Below, one piece after another: positions 34,919 to 43,313 of a stretch of DNA of 50,307 nucleotides. The stretch covers positions 1-50,307 of the forward strand of contig CAKPJK010000006.1 of the NCBI GenBank assembly GCA_934162615.1, in the 5' to 3' direction. The translations under genes and the position numbers were made by a program. Numbering within the stretch: position 1 is the first letter of the stretch; each line of letters starts with the position of its first letter. Source of the stretch: an uncultured Clostridia bacterium (GTDB lineage Bacteria; Bacillota; Clostridia; TANB77; CAG-508). The notes beneath the pieces are model-generated. The model was not told where the DNA came from. It did no database searches and saw nothing but the letters and a program-made list of their open reading frames with translations.

Positions 34919-35215
34919 TTATTCTCTCTCTTTTTCTTCACCTGAATTTTCTTTTTCTTCTTTCACAACTTTTACATTTACTTTATCATTTATTTTTGTA
35001 TCCATTTTTTTCTTATTATTTTTTGTTTTTCCTACTTTAGGTTCTGCCACCATTTTTTCCAATAAAGATATATTAATTCCATCTTGTTGTTGTTCAATTT
35101 CTTTTACTCTTTTATCTACTTCATCCTCATTATCAATTGAAGTTGCAAAAAAAGATTTTATTACATCAAAAAAAGAATCTTTAGTTTTAGTTTCATAACT
35201 AACTGGAATATCCAT
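34919..35215 (-). CDS. Unknown 98-residue charged protein
   Basis: A small soluble protein with an N-terminal part that may fold (SYETKTKDSFFDVIKSFFATS) and a Lys/Glu-rich, probably disordered C-terminal half. RBS AGAGGTAA. Downstream of cmk on the same strand, 61 bases away. No family recognised. Confidence 0.6.
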   Translation of the reverse strand: MDIPVSYETKTKDSFFDVIKSFFATSIDNEDEVDKRVKEIEQQQDGINISLLEKMVAEPKVGKTKNNKKKMDTKINDKVNVKVVKEEKENSGEEKERE

Positions 35216-35276
35216 TTTATTACCTCTTTCTTATTTTTAAAAATAAAACTAAAACTATTATACCATATTTTTACAG

Positions 35277-35927
35277 TTAAATCAATAGTTTCTTAATATT
35301 TTCAACAACTTGATCTATTGTTAAAGTTGTTGAATCAATAATAATTGCATCATCTGCCTTCTTTAATGCCCCAACTTTTTTATGCATATCATTATAATCT
35401 CTCATTTTTACATTTTCCAAAACTTCTTCATAAGTAGTATTTATACCATTTTGAACATTTTCTTCATATCTTCTTTTAGCTCTTACTTCCTCGCTTGCGT
35501 CCAAATAAATTTTAACATCAGCATTTGGAAAAACCACAGTTCCAATATCTCTACCTTCTACTATAACATTTTTTCCCTTGGCTAAATTTCTTTGAACTTC
35601 AACCATTCTTTCTCTTACCAGAATAATAGAAGAAATTTGTGACACAACTTCTGTTACTTCTTTTGTTCTAATTTCTTTGCTGACATCTTCTCCATTTAAT
35701 AAAATAATATCTTTGTCACCTGTATTATCAATTTTGATGTCAATATCATTTGCTATTTTTATAATTTTTTCTTCATCATCTAATTTAACATTTTCTCTCA
35801 GTACCTGTAAAGCCACACATCTATATGTTGCTCCTGTATCTAAATTTAAAAAACCTAATTCTTTTTCGATTCTTTTTGTTACTGTTCCTTTTCCGCTTCC
35901 TGCAGGTCCATCAACTGCTACTATCAT
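35277..35927 (-). CDS. cmk: Cytidylate kinase
   Basis: Phosphorylates CMP and dCMP to the diphosphates. 216 residues, with the P-loop GPAGSGKGT (7-15), LDTGATYR in the substrate site, and VIVEGRDIGTVVFPNADVKI (about 125-145). Normal length. It lies downstream of a 70-aa ORF, likely in one operon. Confidence 0.95.
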   Translation of the reverse strand: MIVAVDGPAGSGKGTVTKRIEKELGFLNLDTGATYRCVALQVLRENVKLDDEEKIIKIANDIDIKIDNTGDKDIILLNGEDVSKEIRTKEVTEVVSQISSIILVRERMVEVQRNLAKGKNVIVEGRDIGTVVFPNADVKIYLDASEEVRAKRRYEENVQNGINTTYEEVLENVKMRDYNDMHKKVGALKKADDAIIIDSTTLTIDQVVENIKKLLI

Positions 35928-35945
35928 TTTTTACACCCTTTCCTT

Positions 35946-36158
35946 TTAATTAATTTTCTTAGAGACAATTTTATCTATTGATATTTCTTTGGGAATAATT
36001 ACTTTACCACGCACTACATTTCGAGGTTTTTCTATTTCATATAATTTATTTAATAACTCATTTTCTTTTTTTAAAAATATTACAAATAGATTTTTCCTTA
36101 TTTTTGAAAATATATCTTCTTTTACAATTATTAAACCAGTTTCTATTTTTTTACTCAT
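35946..36158 (-). CDS. Unknown 70-residue protein upstream of cmk
   Basis: Start ATG 36158 follows AGAGGGAA at good spacing and the frame ends 18 bases before cmk, so it is probably a real gene of the cmk operon. Basic, alpha/beta, no membrane segment (KIETGLIIVKEDIFSKIRKN). No family recognised. Confidence 0.6.
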   Translation of the reverse strand: MSKKIETGLIIVKEDIFSKIRKNLFVIFLKKENELLNKLYEIEKPRNVVRGKVIIPKEISIDKIVSKKIN

Positions 36159-36216
36159 ATTATTCCCTCTTTTTTCACATTATATATTTTTTTCTTTTTT
36201 TTATCAATACCTTTAC

Positions 36217-36245
36217 TTGAATTTTAGCGTATAATGATGTATAAT
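36217..36245 (+). promoter_or_regulatory. Sigma-A promoter for asnS
   Basis: TTGAAT (36217-36222), 17-base spacer, TATAAT (36240-36245). The leader contains a weak hairpin (agatac/gtatct, 36264-36300) just before the ribosome site. Confidence 0.75.
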
Positions 36246-36310
36246 TTTCACATACTAAAAAGAAGATACTTGTTTAAACTTTCCAATTAAATCTGTATCT
36301 TAGGAAGGGA

Positions 36311-37714
36311 ATGAAATCAAAAATGGAAAAACTAGTTATAAAAGAACTATACAAAAATACAGAAAACTATATTAACAAACAAATAACTTTAGAAGGATGG
36401 GTTCGAACAGTAAGAGATTCAAAAACATTTGGATTTATAGAAATAAATGACGGAACATTTTTCAAAAATGTACAAATCGTCTTTACAGATAAGTTATCAA
36501 ACTTTAATGAAATTTGCAAACTTACAATAAGTTCTTCAATTAAAGTTAACGGAACACTTGTAAAAACAGAAAATGCAAAACAACCTTTTGAAATTCAAGC
36601 CACAAGCGTAGAAATAGAAAGTTTATCAGACAGCACATATCCGCTTCAAAAGAAAAAACATTCTTTTGAATATTTAAGAACAATTGCACATCTTCGTCCA
36701 AGAGCAAATACTTTTAACGCAGTATTTAGAGTTAGAAGTAGCCTAGCATATGCAATACACCAATTCTTCCAAGAAAGAGGTTTTGTGTATGTAAATACTC
36801 CTTTAATTACAGGAAGTGACGCTGAAGGCGCTGGAGAAATGTTCAATGTTAATTCTTTTGATTTAACAAACATACCAAAAACAGATGATGGAAAAATTGA
36901 TTTTTCAAAAGACTTCTTTGGAAAATCTGCTCATTTAACAGTAAGTGGTCAATTAAATGGTGAAACATTTGCAGAAGCATTTAGAAACATCTACACATTT
37001 GGACCTACTTTTAGAGCAGAAAATTCAAACACAGTAAAACATGCTGCTGAATTCTGGATGGTTGAACCTGAAATCTGTTTTGCAGATTTAGCTGATGATA
37101 TGAATTTAGCCGAAGATATGATTAAATATATTTTCAAATATGTTTTAGATAATTGTCCAGAAGAAATGGAATTTTTCAATAACTTTATAGACAAAGGTTT
37201 ATTAGAAAGATTAAATCATGTAATCAATTCTGATTTTGTTAGAATTTCTTACACAGATGCAGTTAAAGAATTAGAAAAACATAATGATGAATTTGAATAT
37301 AAAGTTAGTTGGGGTATTGATTTACAAACAGAACATGAAAGATATTTGTGCGAGCAAATATTTAAGAAACCTGTTTTTGTTACAGATTATCCAATGGACA
37401 TAAAAGCTTTCTATATGAAGCAAAATCCAGATGGTAAAACTGTTGCTGCTGCTGACCTTTTAGTTCCTGGTATTGGAGAAATTATTGGTGGTAGCCAAAG
37501 AGAAGAAAATTATGATAAGTTATTAAACAGAATGAAAGAATTGAATATGCCTATCGAAAATTATGAATGGTATTTAGATTTAAGAAAATATGGTAGTTGT
37601 GTTCATTCTGGATTTGGTCTAGGTTTTGAAAGAGCTATTATGTACTTAACTGGTATGCAAAATATTCGTGATGTTATTCCATTCCCTAGAACACCAAAAA
37701 ACTGTGAATTTTAG
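36311..37714 (+). CDS. asnS: Asparaginyl-tRNA synthetase
   Basis: Class IIb synthetase charging tRNA(Asn) directly with Asn. 467 residues: N-terminal OB anticodon domain (about 18-115, ITLEGWVRTVRDSKTFGFIE), the class II core with motif 2 TFRAENSNTVKHAAEFWM, typical of AsnRS rather than AspRS, and motif 3 GFGLGFERAIMYL. ATG 36323 is another possible start (463 residues); the ribosome site AGGAAGGGA lies next to ATG 36311. Own promoter; no T-box. The window also encodes the transamidation route to Asn-tRNA(Asn). Confidence 0.96.
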   Translation: MKSKMEKLVIKELYKNTENYINKQITLEGWVRTVRDSKTFGFIEINDGTFFKNVQIVFTDKLSNFNEICKLTISSSIKVNGTLVKTENAKQPFEIQATSVEIESLSDSTYPLQKKKHSFEYLRTIAHLRPRANTFNAVFRVRSSLAYAIHQFFQERGFVYVNTPLITGSDAEGAGEMFNVNSFDLTNIPKTDDGKIDFSKDFFGKSAHLTVSGQLNGETFAEAFRNIYTFGPTFRAENSNTVKHAAEFWMVEPEICFADLADDMNLAEDMIKYIFKYVLDNCPEEMEFFNNFIDKGLLERLNHVINSDFVRISYTDAVKELEKHNDEFEYKVSWGIDLQTEHERYLCEQIFKKPVFVTDYPMDIKAFYMKQNPDGKTVAAADLLVPGIGEIIGGSQREENYDKLLNRMKELNMPIENYEWYLDLRKYGSCVHSGFGLGFERAIMYLTGMQNIRDVIPFPRTPKNCEF

Positions 37715-37716
37715 AT

Positions 37717-37782
37717 AAACGGGATTTAGGGACGTTCCTTAAATTCCCTTTTTTTTGGGATTGAGGGACGACCTTCAATTCA
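37717..37782. repeat. GGGACGG-family repeat pair after asnS
   Basis: Unit 1: GGGATTTA (37721-37728) with TAAATtCCC (from 37740), loop gggacgttcct, then T-run; nearly identical to 12281. Unit 2: ggattga (37758-37764) with tcaattc (37775-37781), core gggacgacct. Confidence 0.8.
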
Positions 37783-37786
37783 TTTT

Positions 37787-37815
37787 TTGCATTATTTTAC
37801 ATAATGTGATATAAT
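37787..37815 (+). promoter_or_regulatory. Sigma-A promoter for the 74-aa gene
   Basis: TTGCAT (37787-37792), 17-base spacer, TATAAT (37810-37815). Confidence 0.75.
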
Positions 37816-37859
37816 TATAGTATAACATATAGTTCTGTATTTTATTGGAGGAAAACATT

Positions 37860-38084
37860 ATGCAGAAAATTAACAATCAAGACTTATTATCACAAATATT
37901 TTTTTCACAAAACGACCAGAAAGCACAAAAACAAGAACAGGAATCAAAAAAAGCCAAAGAAAGAAGAGCTAATTCTTTCATAGGCACAAGGTGTTCTGGC
38001 ACATCTAAGTCTTTGATGGACTGGCGACGAAAGAATCCAAATCCATACAGAGACGGAAGAATCTACATTTTTAATGAGTATTAA
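37860..38084 (+). CDS. Unknown 74-residue small protein
   Basis: Start ATG 37860 follows GGAGG; the in-frame TTG 37845 lies before it. Sequence is Gln/Lys/Glu-rich at first (KAQKQEQESKKAKERR), then a Cys-containing segment GTRCSGTSKSLMDWRRKNPN. Soluble, basic, no family recognised. It stands alone between a strong promoter and terminator. Confidence 0.7.
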   Translation: MQKINNQDLLSQIFFSQNDQKAQKQEQESKKAKERRANSFIGTRCSGTSKSLMDWRRKNPNPYRDGRIYIFNEY

Positions 38085-38090
38085 CTCCAA

Positions 38091-38125
38091 AACCCCAGTC
38101 TATCTATTAGACTGGGGTTCTTCTA
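38091..38125. terminator. Bidirectional terminator between the 74-aa gene and proS
   Basis: 11-bp stem aaccccagtct with agactggggtt (38091-38101, 38109-38119), then a T-rich tail. Confidence 0.88.
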
Positions 38126-38134
38126 TTTTTATAA

Positions 38135-39406
38135 TTATTTTGCAAATCTATTTACTAATTCATCCAATGTATATACTTCTTTTTCACCTGTTTTTGAAGT
38201 CTCCAATTCATATTTTCCATCTTCAAACTTTTTACCCATAACAAGCATATATGGAGTACCTAAGGCATAAACATCATTAATTCTATTACCCATATTCAAA
38301 TTTTCTCTATCATCAATAATAGCACTAATGCCTTTATCTTGAAGTTTATTGTATAGTTCAAATGCCATTTCTTTATTTTCATCACTATATATAATTTGAA
38401 CTTTATATGGAGCAATATTTTCTGGTATTGCAAAACCTTTAACTCTATCATTTTTTATAATTATATTGTTTTCAATTGTTGTTGCAATTATTCTACCTAA
38501 ACCAATTCCATAACATCCCATATAATAAGGTTTACTTTGACCATTTTCGTCTTGATATGTTAATCCCATTGCTTCTGAATATTTTGTTCCCAACTCAAAA
38601 TTATTTCCTAATTCAACAGAATTATATTCTTTCATATCTTCTAGGCTTAGTCCTTGTAATCTATCAATAAATGTTTCTTTATCTTCAAAGTCTAGGACTT
38701 CTTTATTAATTCCAACATTTTTTTCTTCATTATATAAAATTATATCTTCGCCTAATTTTGTAATGGCTTGGAATTCTTCTGAAACTCTTCCTCCCATTGT
38801 TCCACCATCACTTACAACTGGAATAATATTAATTCCAATCCTTTTGAAAATATTCATATATACGTCATGCATTTTTTCAAAGTTTTTATGCATATCTTCT
38901 TGTGTTTTGTCAAATGAATATGCATCCATCATTACAAATGTACGAGGTCTAAATAAATATCCTCTTGCTCTAATTTCTTTTCTAAATTTTTCTCCAATTT
39001 GATAATATGTTGCTGGTAAATTTTTATATGATAATAATCTATTTGAACCGAATATTGTTGCACATTCTTCTGCTGTTGGGGCTAGACCATAGTCACCTAA
39101 ATTGTTACTCATATTGAACATTATATCAGACTCTTTTGTGTATACATCCCATCTTCCAGACTGTTCCCAAATTTTTCTTGGTTGTAATTTTGGGAATTCT
39201 GCTTGAATACAATCTGCTTTATCTAGTTCATCAATAATTATATTTTCTACTATTCTTTCCATTTTTGTCCATATGTTTCCATATCCAAAAATTCCGCTTT
39301 CAAATTGATATAATTCTCCTAATTTCATTAATATATCTTGACCTGAATAATTTTTATCAACATCATTAAAATTTATTTTCTTTGGATTTAATTTACTTAA
39401 TTTCAT
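38135..39406 (-). CDS. proS: Prolyl-tRNA synthetase lacking the editing insertion
   Basis: Class II ProRS charging tRNA(Pro). The 423 residues have the bacterial-type core: motif 1 region GIFGYGNIWTKMERI, the TAEE element (LAPTAEECA), motif 2 (GEKFRKEIRARGYLFRPRTF), motif 3 (GCYGIGLGRIIATTIENN) and a C-terminal anticodon domain (about 320-423). The usual 180-residue INS editing domain between motifs 2 and 3 is absent, so it is much shorter than the typical ~570. Mis-charged Ala-tRNA(Pro) would need a free-standing editor. It lies downstream of scpB, same strand. Confidence 0.93.
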   Translation of the reverse strand: MKLSKLNPKKINFNDVDKNYSGQDILMKLGELYQFESGIFGYGNIWTKMERIVENIIIDELDKADCIQAEFPKLQPRKIWEQSGRWDVYTKESDIMFNMSNNLGDYGLAPTAEECATIFGSNRLLSYKNLPATYYQIGEKFRKEIRARGYLFRPRTFVMMDAYSFDKTQEDMHKNFEKMHDVYMNIFKRIGINIIPVVSDGGTMGGRVSEEFQAITKLGEDIILYNEEKNVGINKEVLDFEDKETFIDRLQGLSLEDMKEYNSVELGNNFELGTKYSEAMGLTYQDENGQSKPYYMGCYGIGLGRIIATTIENNIIIKNDRVKGFAIPENIAPYKVQIIYSDENKEMAFELYNKLQDKGISAIIDDRENLNMGNRINDVYALGTPYMLVMGKKFEDGKYELETSKTGEKEVYTLDELVNRFAK

Positions 39407-39428
39407 TTTCTTTTATTCCTTCTTTCTG

Positions 39429-39484
39429 CTTTGTCCATTTGGGGACAGCTTTGTTTGAGACATCGGTTCCTTTTGGGACATTCT
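39429..39484. repeat. GGGACGG-family repeat between proS and scpB
   Basis: Contains tgtccatttggggaca and gagacatcggttccttttgggacattc. Its reverse complement matches the element at 44830 over about 52 bases with about 80% identity by eye (TGTCCCaaaaGGAACCGATGTC shared). Confidence 0.75.
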
Positions 39485-39492
39485 TTATTACT

Positions 39493-40116
39493 TTATTTAT
39501 TTTCTTGTTCATCCCTTTCGGGCTCTGGAGCCTCTTGTTCTTTTATATCTTCAGTACTATTCTCAACTAAATCATCAATTACTATTTGTTGATTTTCATC
39601 TAATTTATATTTTGGAAGTTCCGGCAAATCAGTTAATGATGTGTAACCAAACATTTTTAAAAATTTAATTGAAGTTGCATATGTCATTGGTTTACCTGGT
39701 AAATCTGATTTTCCAGACTCTTGTATTAATCCATATTCTAACAATTTATAAATACAAGCATCTGCACTAACTCCTCTTATAGACTCAATTTCTGCTCTTG
39801 TCACTCTTGGATTATATGCAATTATTGCAAGTGTTTCTAATGCTGCATTTGATAAATTAGGTTTTGATCTTTTGTCTAATATCGGATATAAATACTCGTA
39901 TAATTCTTTCTTTGTACATAATTGATAACTATCTTCTACTTTTATAAGTTCTATTCCTCTATTTTGCATTTTATAATCTTCTTGCATTGAAACAATTATA
40001 TTTTCCAAATCTTCCTTTGATATTTCTAAAGAAATCATTAATTCTTTTATTGCAACTTGTCTTCCTGCTGCAAAGAGGATTGCTTCAATGATAGATTTTA
40101 TTTTATCTATTTCCAT
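39493..40116 (-). CDS. scpB: Segregation and condensation protein B
   Basis: Subunit of the SMC condensin complex; two winged-helix domains. The 207 residues contain ALETLAIIAYNPRVTRAEIESIRGV (about 90-114), the family signature, and an acidic, Glu/Asp-rich tail. Its usual upstream partner scpA is not next to it in this window: plus-strand small genes occupy that side. Confidence 0.95.
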   Translation of the reverse strand: MEIDKIKSIIEAILFAAGRQVAIKELMISLEISKEDLENIIVSMQEDYKMQNRGIELIKVEDSYQLCTKKELYEYLYPILDKRSKPNLSNAALETLAIIAYNPRVTRAEIESIRGVSADACIYKLLEYGLIQESGKSDLPGKPMTYATSIKFLKMFGYTSLTDLPELPKYKLDENQQIVIDDLVENSTEDIKEQEAPEPERDEQENK

Positions 40117-40259
40117 GTTAGATTAGTTCCTTTCTAATTTTTATATCTATAGTATTAATTTTGATTTTATTTATACCTCTAATTCTATAATTTACCTGTT
40201 AATTATATTATATTTTTCTTTAAAAATCAATGCAATTTACTGCTATAATTAAATTTTTG

Positions 40260-40288
40260 TTGATTATTTATCTTTTTTGTGTTATTAT
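40260..40288 (+). promoter_or_regulatory. Sigma-A promoter for the 54-aa gene
   Basis: TTGATT (40260-40265), 17-base spacer, TATTAT (40283-40288). Confidence 0.6.
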
Positions 40289-40317
40289 TTATTTAATATT
40301 TTATGGAGGTATTTCTT

Positions 40318-40482
40318 ATGAGCGAAGAAAAAAAGAAAATTGAAATAGTTGATGGTGATGGTTCAAATTTAGACATTTCTGAAGTTTATGACCATTTAAA
40401 CCCTGCAAAACCAAAATCTAGTGATGATAAACCTAAAAATATAGTAGTTCCTGAAGAGCATAAAAATACTAATAAAAAATAA
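40318..40482 (+). CDS. Unknown 54-residue acidic small protein
   Basis: ATG 40318 follows TATGGAGGT. The frame encodes MSEEKKKIEIVDGDGSNLD and ends in a Lys/Asn/Pro-rich tail. Soluble, probably disordered. Promoter, ribosome site and size suggest a real gene, but no family is recognised. Confidence 0.6.
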   Translation: MSEEKKKIEIVDGDGSNLDISEVYDHLNPAKPKSSDDKPKNIVVPEEHKNTNKK

Positions 40483-40483
40483 T

Positions 40484-40512
40484 TTGAATTTTATGTTAAA
40501 TTGTGATATAAT
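40484..40512 (+). promoter_or_regulatory. Sigma-A promoter for the 77-aa gene
   Basis: TTGAAT (40484-40489), 17-base spacer, TATAAT (40507-40512). It starts right after the stop of the 54-aa gene. Confidence 0.75.
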
Positions 40513-40561
40513 TTATTTATAAAATCAGTAACATTATAATACACACAAAGGAGATTACAAT

Positions 40562-40795
40562 ATGGAAAGCAAAAAAAGTAATACCAAAAAAAGTAACATC
40601 AAAAATGACTTTGAGCGTTTCAAGGTCCTTTGGGATGAATCAGTTGATGGCAACTACAAAAATGTAAACGAGCTTGGAAATTTGGCTCGGAAAATTAGAG
40701 ATGCCAAATGCAACGATGAATTTCTGATATCTTCCCTTTCGGATGAAGATAAAAAAGCATACCGTTATGCTGTAAGATTAGCTAACGTAAAATAA
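40562..40795 (+). CDS. Unknown 77-residue small protein
   Basis: RBS AAAGGAG before ATG 40562. Basic N-terminus rich in Ser/Lys/Asn, then a likely helical part (DFERFKVLWDESVDGNYKNV, KKAYRYAVRLANVK). Codon use is less A+T-biased than in its neighbours. Own promoter and terminator; no family recognised. Confidence 0.7.
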   Translation: MESKKSNTKKSNIKNDFERFKVLWDESVDGNYKNVNELGNLARKIRDAKCNDEFLISSLSDEDKKAYRYAVRLANVK

Positions 40796-40814
40796 TATAA
40801 TGTTACTTTAGTTA

Positions 40815-40850
40815 AGAGAACCTATATTTAGGTTCTCTGTTTTTCTTTTA
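40815..40850 (+). terminator. Terminator after the 77-aa gene
   Basis: agagaaccta (40815-40824) with taggttctct (40829-40838), then a T-run. Confidence 0.88.
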
Positions 40851-40893
40851 TATATCTTTTTACATCCTTTCTGTAAAATTTTCTGTAAATCTC

Positions 40894-40922
40894 TTGCCAA
40901 AATTAAAATTATATGATAAAAT
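40894..40922 (+). promoter_or_regulatory. Sigma-A promoter for rpsT
   Basis: TTGCCA (40894-40899), 17-base spacer, TAAAAT (40917-40922). Confidence 0.75.
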
Positions 40923-40968
40923 AATCTACGTTATAATATAATATAGACTAAGAGGAGGTGCAAAACAC

Positions 40969-41235
40969 ATGCCAAATATAAAATCAGCAAAAAAAAGAGT
41001 TAAAGTAATTGAAAAGAAAACTTTAAGAAATAATATGATAAAATCTGCTTACAAAACAGCAATCAAAAAATTTGAACAAGCAATTGAAGCCGGAAATATG
41101 GAAGAAGCAAAAACATTATTCTCAGAAGCAACAAAAAAAATCGACCAAGCTTGTACAAAAGGTGTTATTGTTAAAAACACAGCAGCTAGAAAAAAATCTA
41201 GTTTATCAAAAAAATTAAATGCAGCAATGGCTTAG
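40969..41235 (+). CDS. rpsT: 30S ribosomal protein S20
   Basis: Primary 16S-binding ribosomal protein. 88 residues, highly basic and helical: begins MPNIKSAKKRVKVIEKKTLRN, ends SSLSKKLNAAMA. Normal length. AGGAGGTG ribosome site. Single gene with own terminator; the spore protease gpr, a frequent neighbour, is not here. Confidence 0.96.
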   Translation: MPNIKSAKKRVKVIEKKTLRNNMIKSAYKTAIKKFEQAIEAGNMEEAKTLFSEATKKIDQACTKGVIVKNTAARKKSSLSKKLNAAMA

Positions 41236-41270
41236 GCTAAAAATGAAAATTATGCATAGTTTTTGTTTTA

Positions 41271-41310
41271 AAAAAGAATTTCTATTTTAAGTAGAAATTC
41301 TTTTTCTTTT
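41271..41310 (+). terminator. Terminator after rpsT
   Basis: aaaaagaatttct (41271-41283) with agaaattcttttt (41293-41305), nine-base loop, T-rich tail. Confidence 0.88.
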
Positions 41311-41439
41311 AATACTCCAAAAATAAATATATATTCTTTCAAAATTTTTCATAGAAATCTTCTATAACAATCTTAAATTGGTACAAATTTCCATTGCTGT
41401 TTCTATCTATAGATGCTATTATTTATATAGGTGATGATT

Positions 41440-41691
41440 ATGTTTAAAAAAATATTAAATAGTTTTAAAAACCTAGATAAATTAACAAAATTAATTATGA
41501 ATTATGGTTTAAAATTCTGCTTTTTTATTTGCATAATTTCATTTGCAATTCTTCTTACATATAATTTTTCATTTACAATACCAATACTTTTTACCATTGG
41601 ATTCATACTATTTAAATTAAGTTTAATCTGGGGAATTGAATTTGTCATTTGCGGATTTGTTGTTGATGGAATAAAAAAACAAATTATATAA
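41440..41691 (+). CDS. Unknown 83-residue membrane protein
   Basis: Start ATG 41440 has AGGTGAT (41429-41435) at good spacing. Basic N-terminal helix (FKKILNSFKNLDKLTKLIMN), then about two hydrophobic segments (27-44, 49-75). No family recognised. It is 205 bases after rpsT, beyond its terminator. Confidence 0.65.
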   Translation: MFKKILNSFKNLDKLTKLIMNYGLKFCFFICIISFAILLTYNFSFTIPILFTIGFILFKLSLIWGIEFVICGFVVDGIKKQII

Positions 41692-41748
41692 AAAAAATTA
41701 TATTAAAAAAAAATATATTAAAAAAATTATATTAAAAAAATATATAAA
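41686..41748. repeat. Short A+T-rich tandem repeat
   Basis: About four imperfect copies of attatattaaaaaa(a) just after the 83-aa gene and before the repeat pair at 41755. Confidence 0.7.
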
Positions 41749-41751
41749 AGA

Positions 41752-41826
41752 AAACGGGATTTGAGACCCGTCCCCCAATCCCGATTTTTTTTAGAGATTT
41801 GGGGACGGGTCTTTAATCCCGTTTTT
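41752..41826. repeat. GGGACGG-family repeat, inverted pair between the 83-aa gene and gatB
   Basis: Unit A: cgggatt (41755-41761) with aatcccg (41777-41783), core agacccgtccccc. Unit B runs the other way (ggggacgggtctttaatcccg). Unit A can pair with B over about 25 bases with two mismatches, so small or large hairpins are possible. Next to the gatB stop at 41827. Confidence 0.85.
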
Positions 41827-43263
41827 TTATTTATTCAATTCAGCTAAGAACATCTTATTTAACATTTTTGGATTTGCTTTTCCTTTTGTTTCTTTCATTG
41901 CTTGACCAACCAAAAATCCTAATGCTCTGTCTTTTCCTGCTTTATAATCTGCAATTGATTGTGGATTTGCTTCTAATATTTTAGAAACAACCTCTTTAAT
42001 TGCACCCTCATCAGAAATTTGAATCCATCCTTTTTCTTTTATTATCTCTTCTGGATCTCTTGGATTTTCAAATAATTCTGTTAAGACTTTTTTACCAATA
42101 CTTGAACTAATTGTACCTTTATCAATTAATATAACCAATTTTCCTAATTGATTTCCATCAAATGGTATAGCAATTGGCTCTGTTTCAGTTTCATTTAAAA
42201 TTCTTGATATATCAGATATTATCCAGTTATTAACTGATTTTGGATTATTACATACTTTTATCGCACTTTCAAACAAGTCTGATAAATATTTTGATGCAGT
42301 AATAATATTTGCATCTTTTTCAGATAATTCATATTCTTTCAAATATCTTTCTTTTCTAGTCTCTGGTAATTCTGGTAGAGTTTTCTTGATATTTTCAATG
42401 TATTCTTCTGAAAGTTTTATTGCAACTAAATCTGGGTCTGGGAAATATCTATAATCTTGTGCATCTTCTTTATCTCTCATTGAAAATGTTTTTCCAGATA
42501 CATCATCCCATCTTAATGTTTCTTGTTCTACTTTTCCGCCATCTTCTAGCACATCAATTTGTCTATCAATTTCATATTCGATAGCTCTTGTAATGCTTCT
42601 AAATGAGTTCATATTTTTCATTTCTGTACGTGTTCCAAAAGGTGTTCCTGGTTTATGAACAGATACATTGACATCTGCTCTTAATGAACCTTCTTGCATT
42701 TTACAGTCTGAAACTTCTATATATTCTAGTATTGATTTTAATTTTCTTAAATATGCCTCAACCTCTTCTGCACTTCTTAAATCTGGTTCAGAAACCATTT
42801 CTATTAAAGGAACTCCCGCTCTGTTTAAATCAACTAGGCTTCCTCCTCCAAAGTCGTCATGGTTTAGTTTTCCGGCATCTTCTTCTATGTGAATTCTTAA
42901 TAATCTAATTTTCTTTTTACCTTCTGATGTTTCAATTTCAATATATCCATGTTCACATAGTGGTTTATCAAATTGTGATATTTGATAAGATTTTGGTAAA
43001 TCTGGATAATAGTAATTTTTTCTATCATTTTTACTATCTCTTGATATTTCACAATTTGTAGCCAAACCTGCTTTTACTGCATACTCAACAACTTTTTCGT
43101 TTAATACTGGTAGTGTTCCTGGCATTGCCATACAAACTGGGCATACATGTGTATTAGGTGCTGCACCAAATTCTGTTGGACATGAGCAGAATATTTTTGT
43201 TTTTGTTGAAAGCTCTGCATGAACTTCTAGTCCTATTACAACTTCATAATCACTTCTTGACAT
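41827..43263 (-). CDS. gatB: Asp/Glu-tRNA amidotransferase subunit B
   Basis: Kinase/tRNA-binding subunit of GatCAB, which turns Asp-tRNA(Asn) and Glu-tRNA(Gln) into the amides. 478 residues; starts YEVVIGLEVHAELSTKTKIF, with the zinc cysteines FCSCP and HVCPVC, KNYYYPDLPKSYQISQ, and a C-terminal YqeY-like helical tail (about 325-478). Last gene of aspS-gatC-gatA-gatB. Confidence 0.96.
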   Translation of the reverse strand: MSRSDYEVVIGLEVHAELSTKTKIFCSCPTEFGAAPNTHVCPVCMAMPGTLPVLNEKVVEYAVKAGLATNCEISRDSKNDRKNYYYPDLPKSYQISQFDKPLCEHGYIEIETSEGKKKIRLLRIHIEEDAGKLNHDDFGGGSLVDLNRAGVPLIEMVSEPDLRSAEEVEAYLRKLKSILEYIEVSDCKMQEGSLRADVNVSVHKPGTPFGTRTEMKNMNSFRSITRAIEYEIDRQIDVLEDGGKVEQETLRWDDVSGKTFSMRDKEDAQDYRYFPDPDLVAIKLSEEYIENIKKTLPELPETRKERYLKEYELSEKDANIITASKYLSDLFESAIKVCNNPKSVNNWIISDISRILNETETEPIAIPFDGNQLGKLVILIDKGTISSSIGKKVLTELFENPRDPEEIIKEKGWIQISDEGAIKEVVSKILEANPQSIADYKAGKDRALGFLVGQAMKETKGKANPKMLNKMFLAELNK

Positions 43264-43279
43264 CTATTTTCTCCTCCTT

Positions 43280-43313
43280 TTGAGACACTTGGGACAGTCC
43301 AAAAATGTCTCAT
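43280..43313. repeat. GGGACGG-family hairpin between gatA and gatB
   Basis: tgagaca (43281-43287) with tgtctca (43306-43312), core cttgggacagtcc. The gatA stop codon (43310-43312) lies in the hairpin arm. Confidence 0.75.

Noticed and set aside
41686..41748. A+T-rich tandem repeat as a replication or regulatory element
   Set aside because: Short, imperfect, low-complexity sequence in a very A+T-rich genome; nothing else supports a function.
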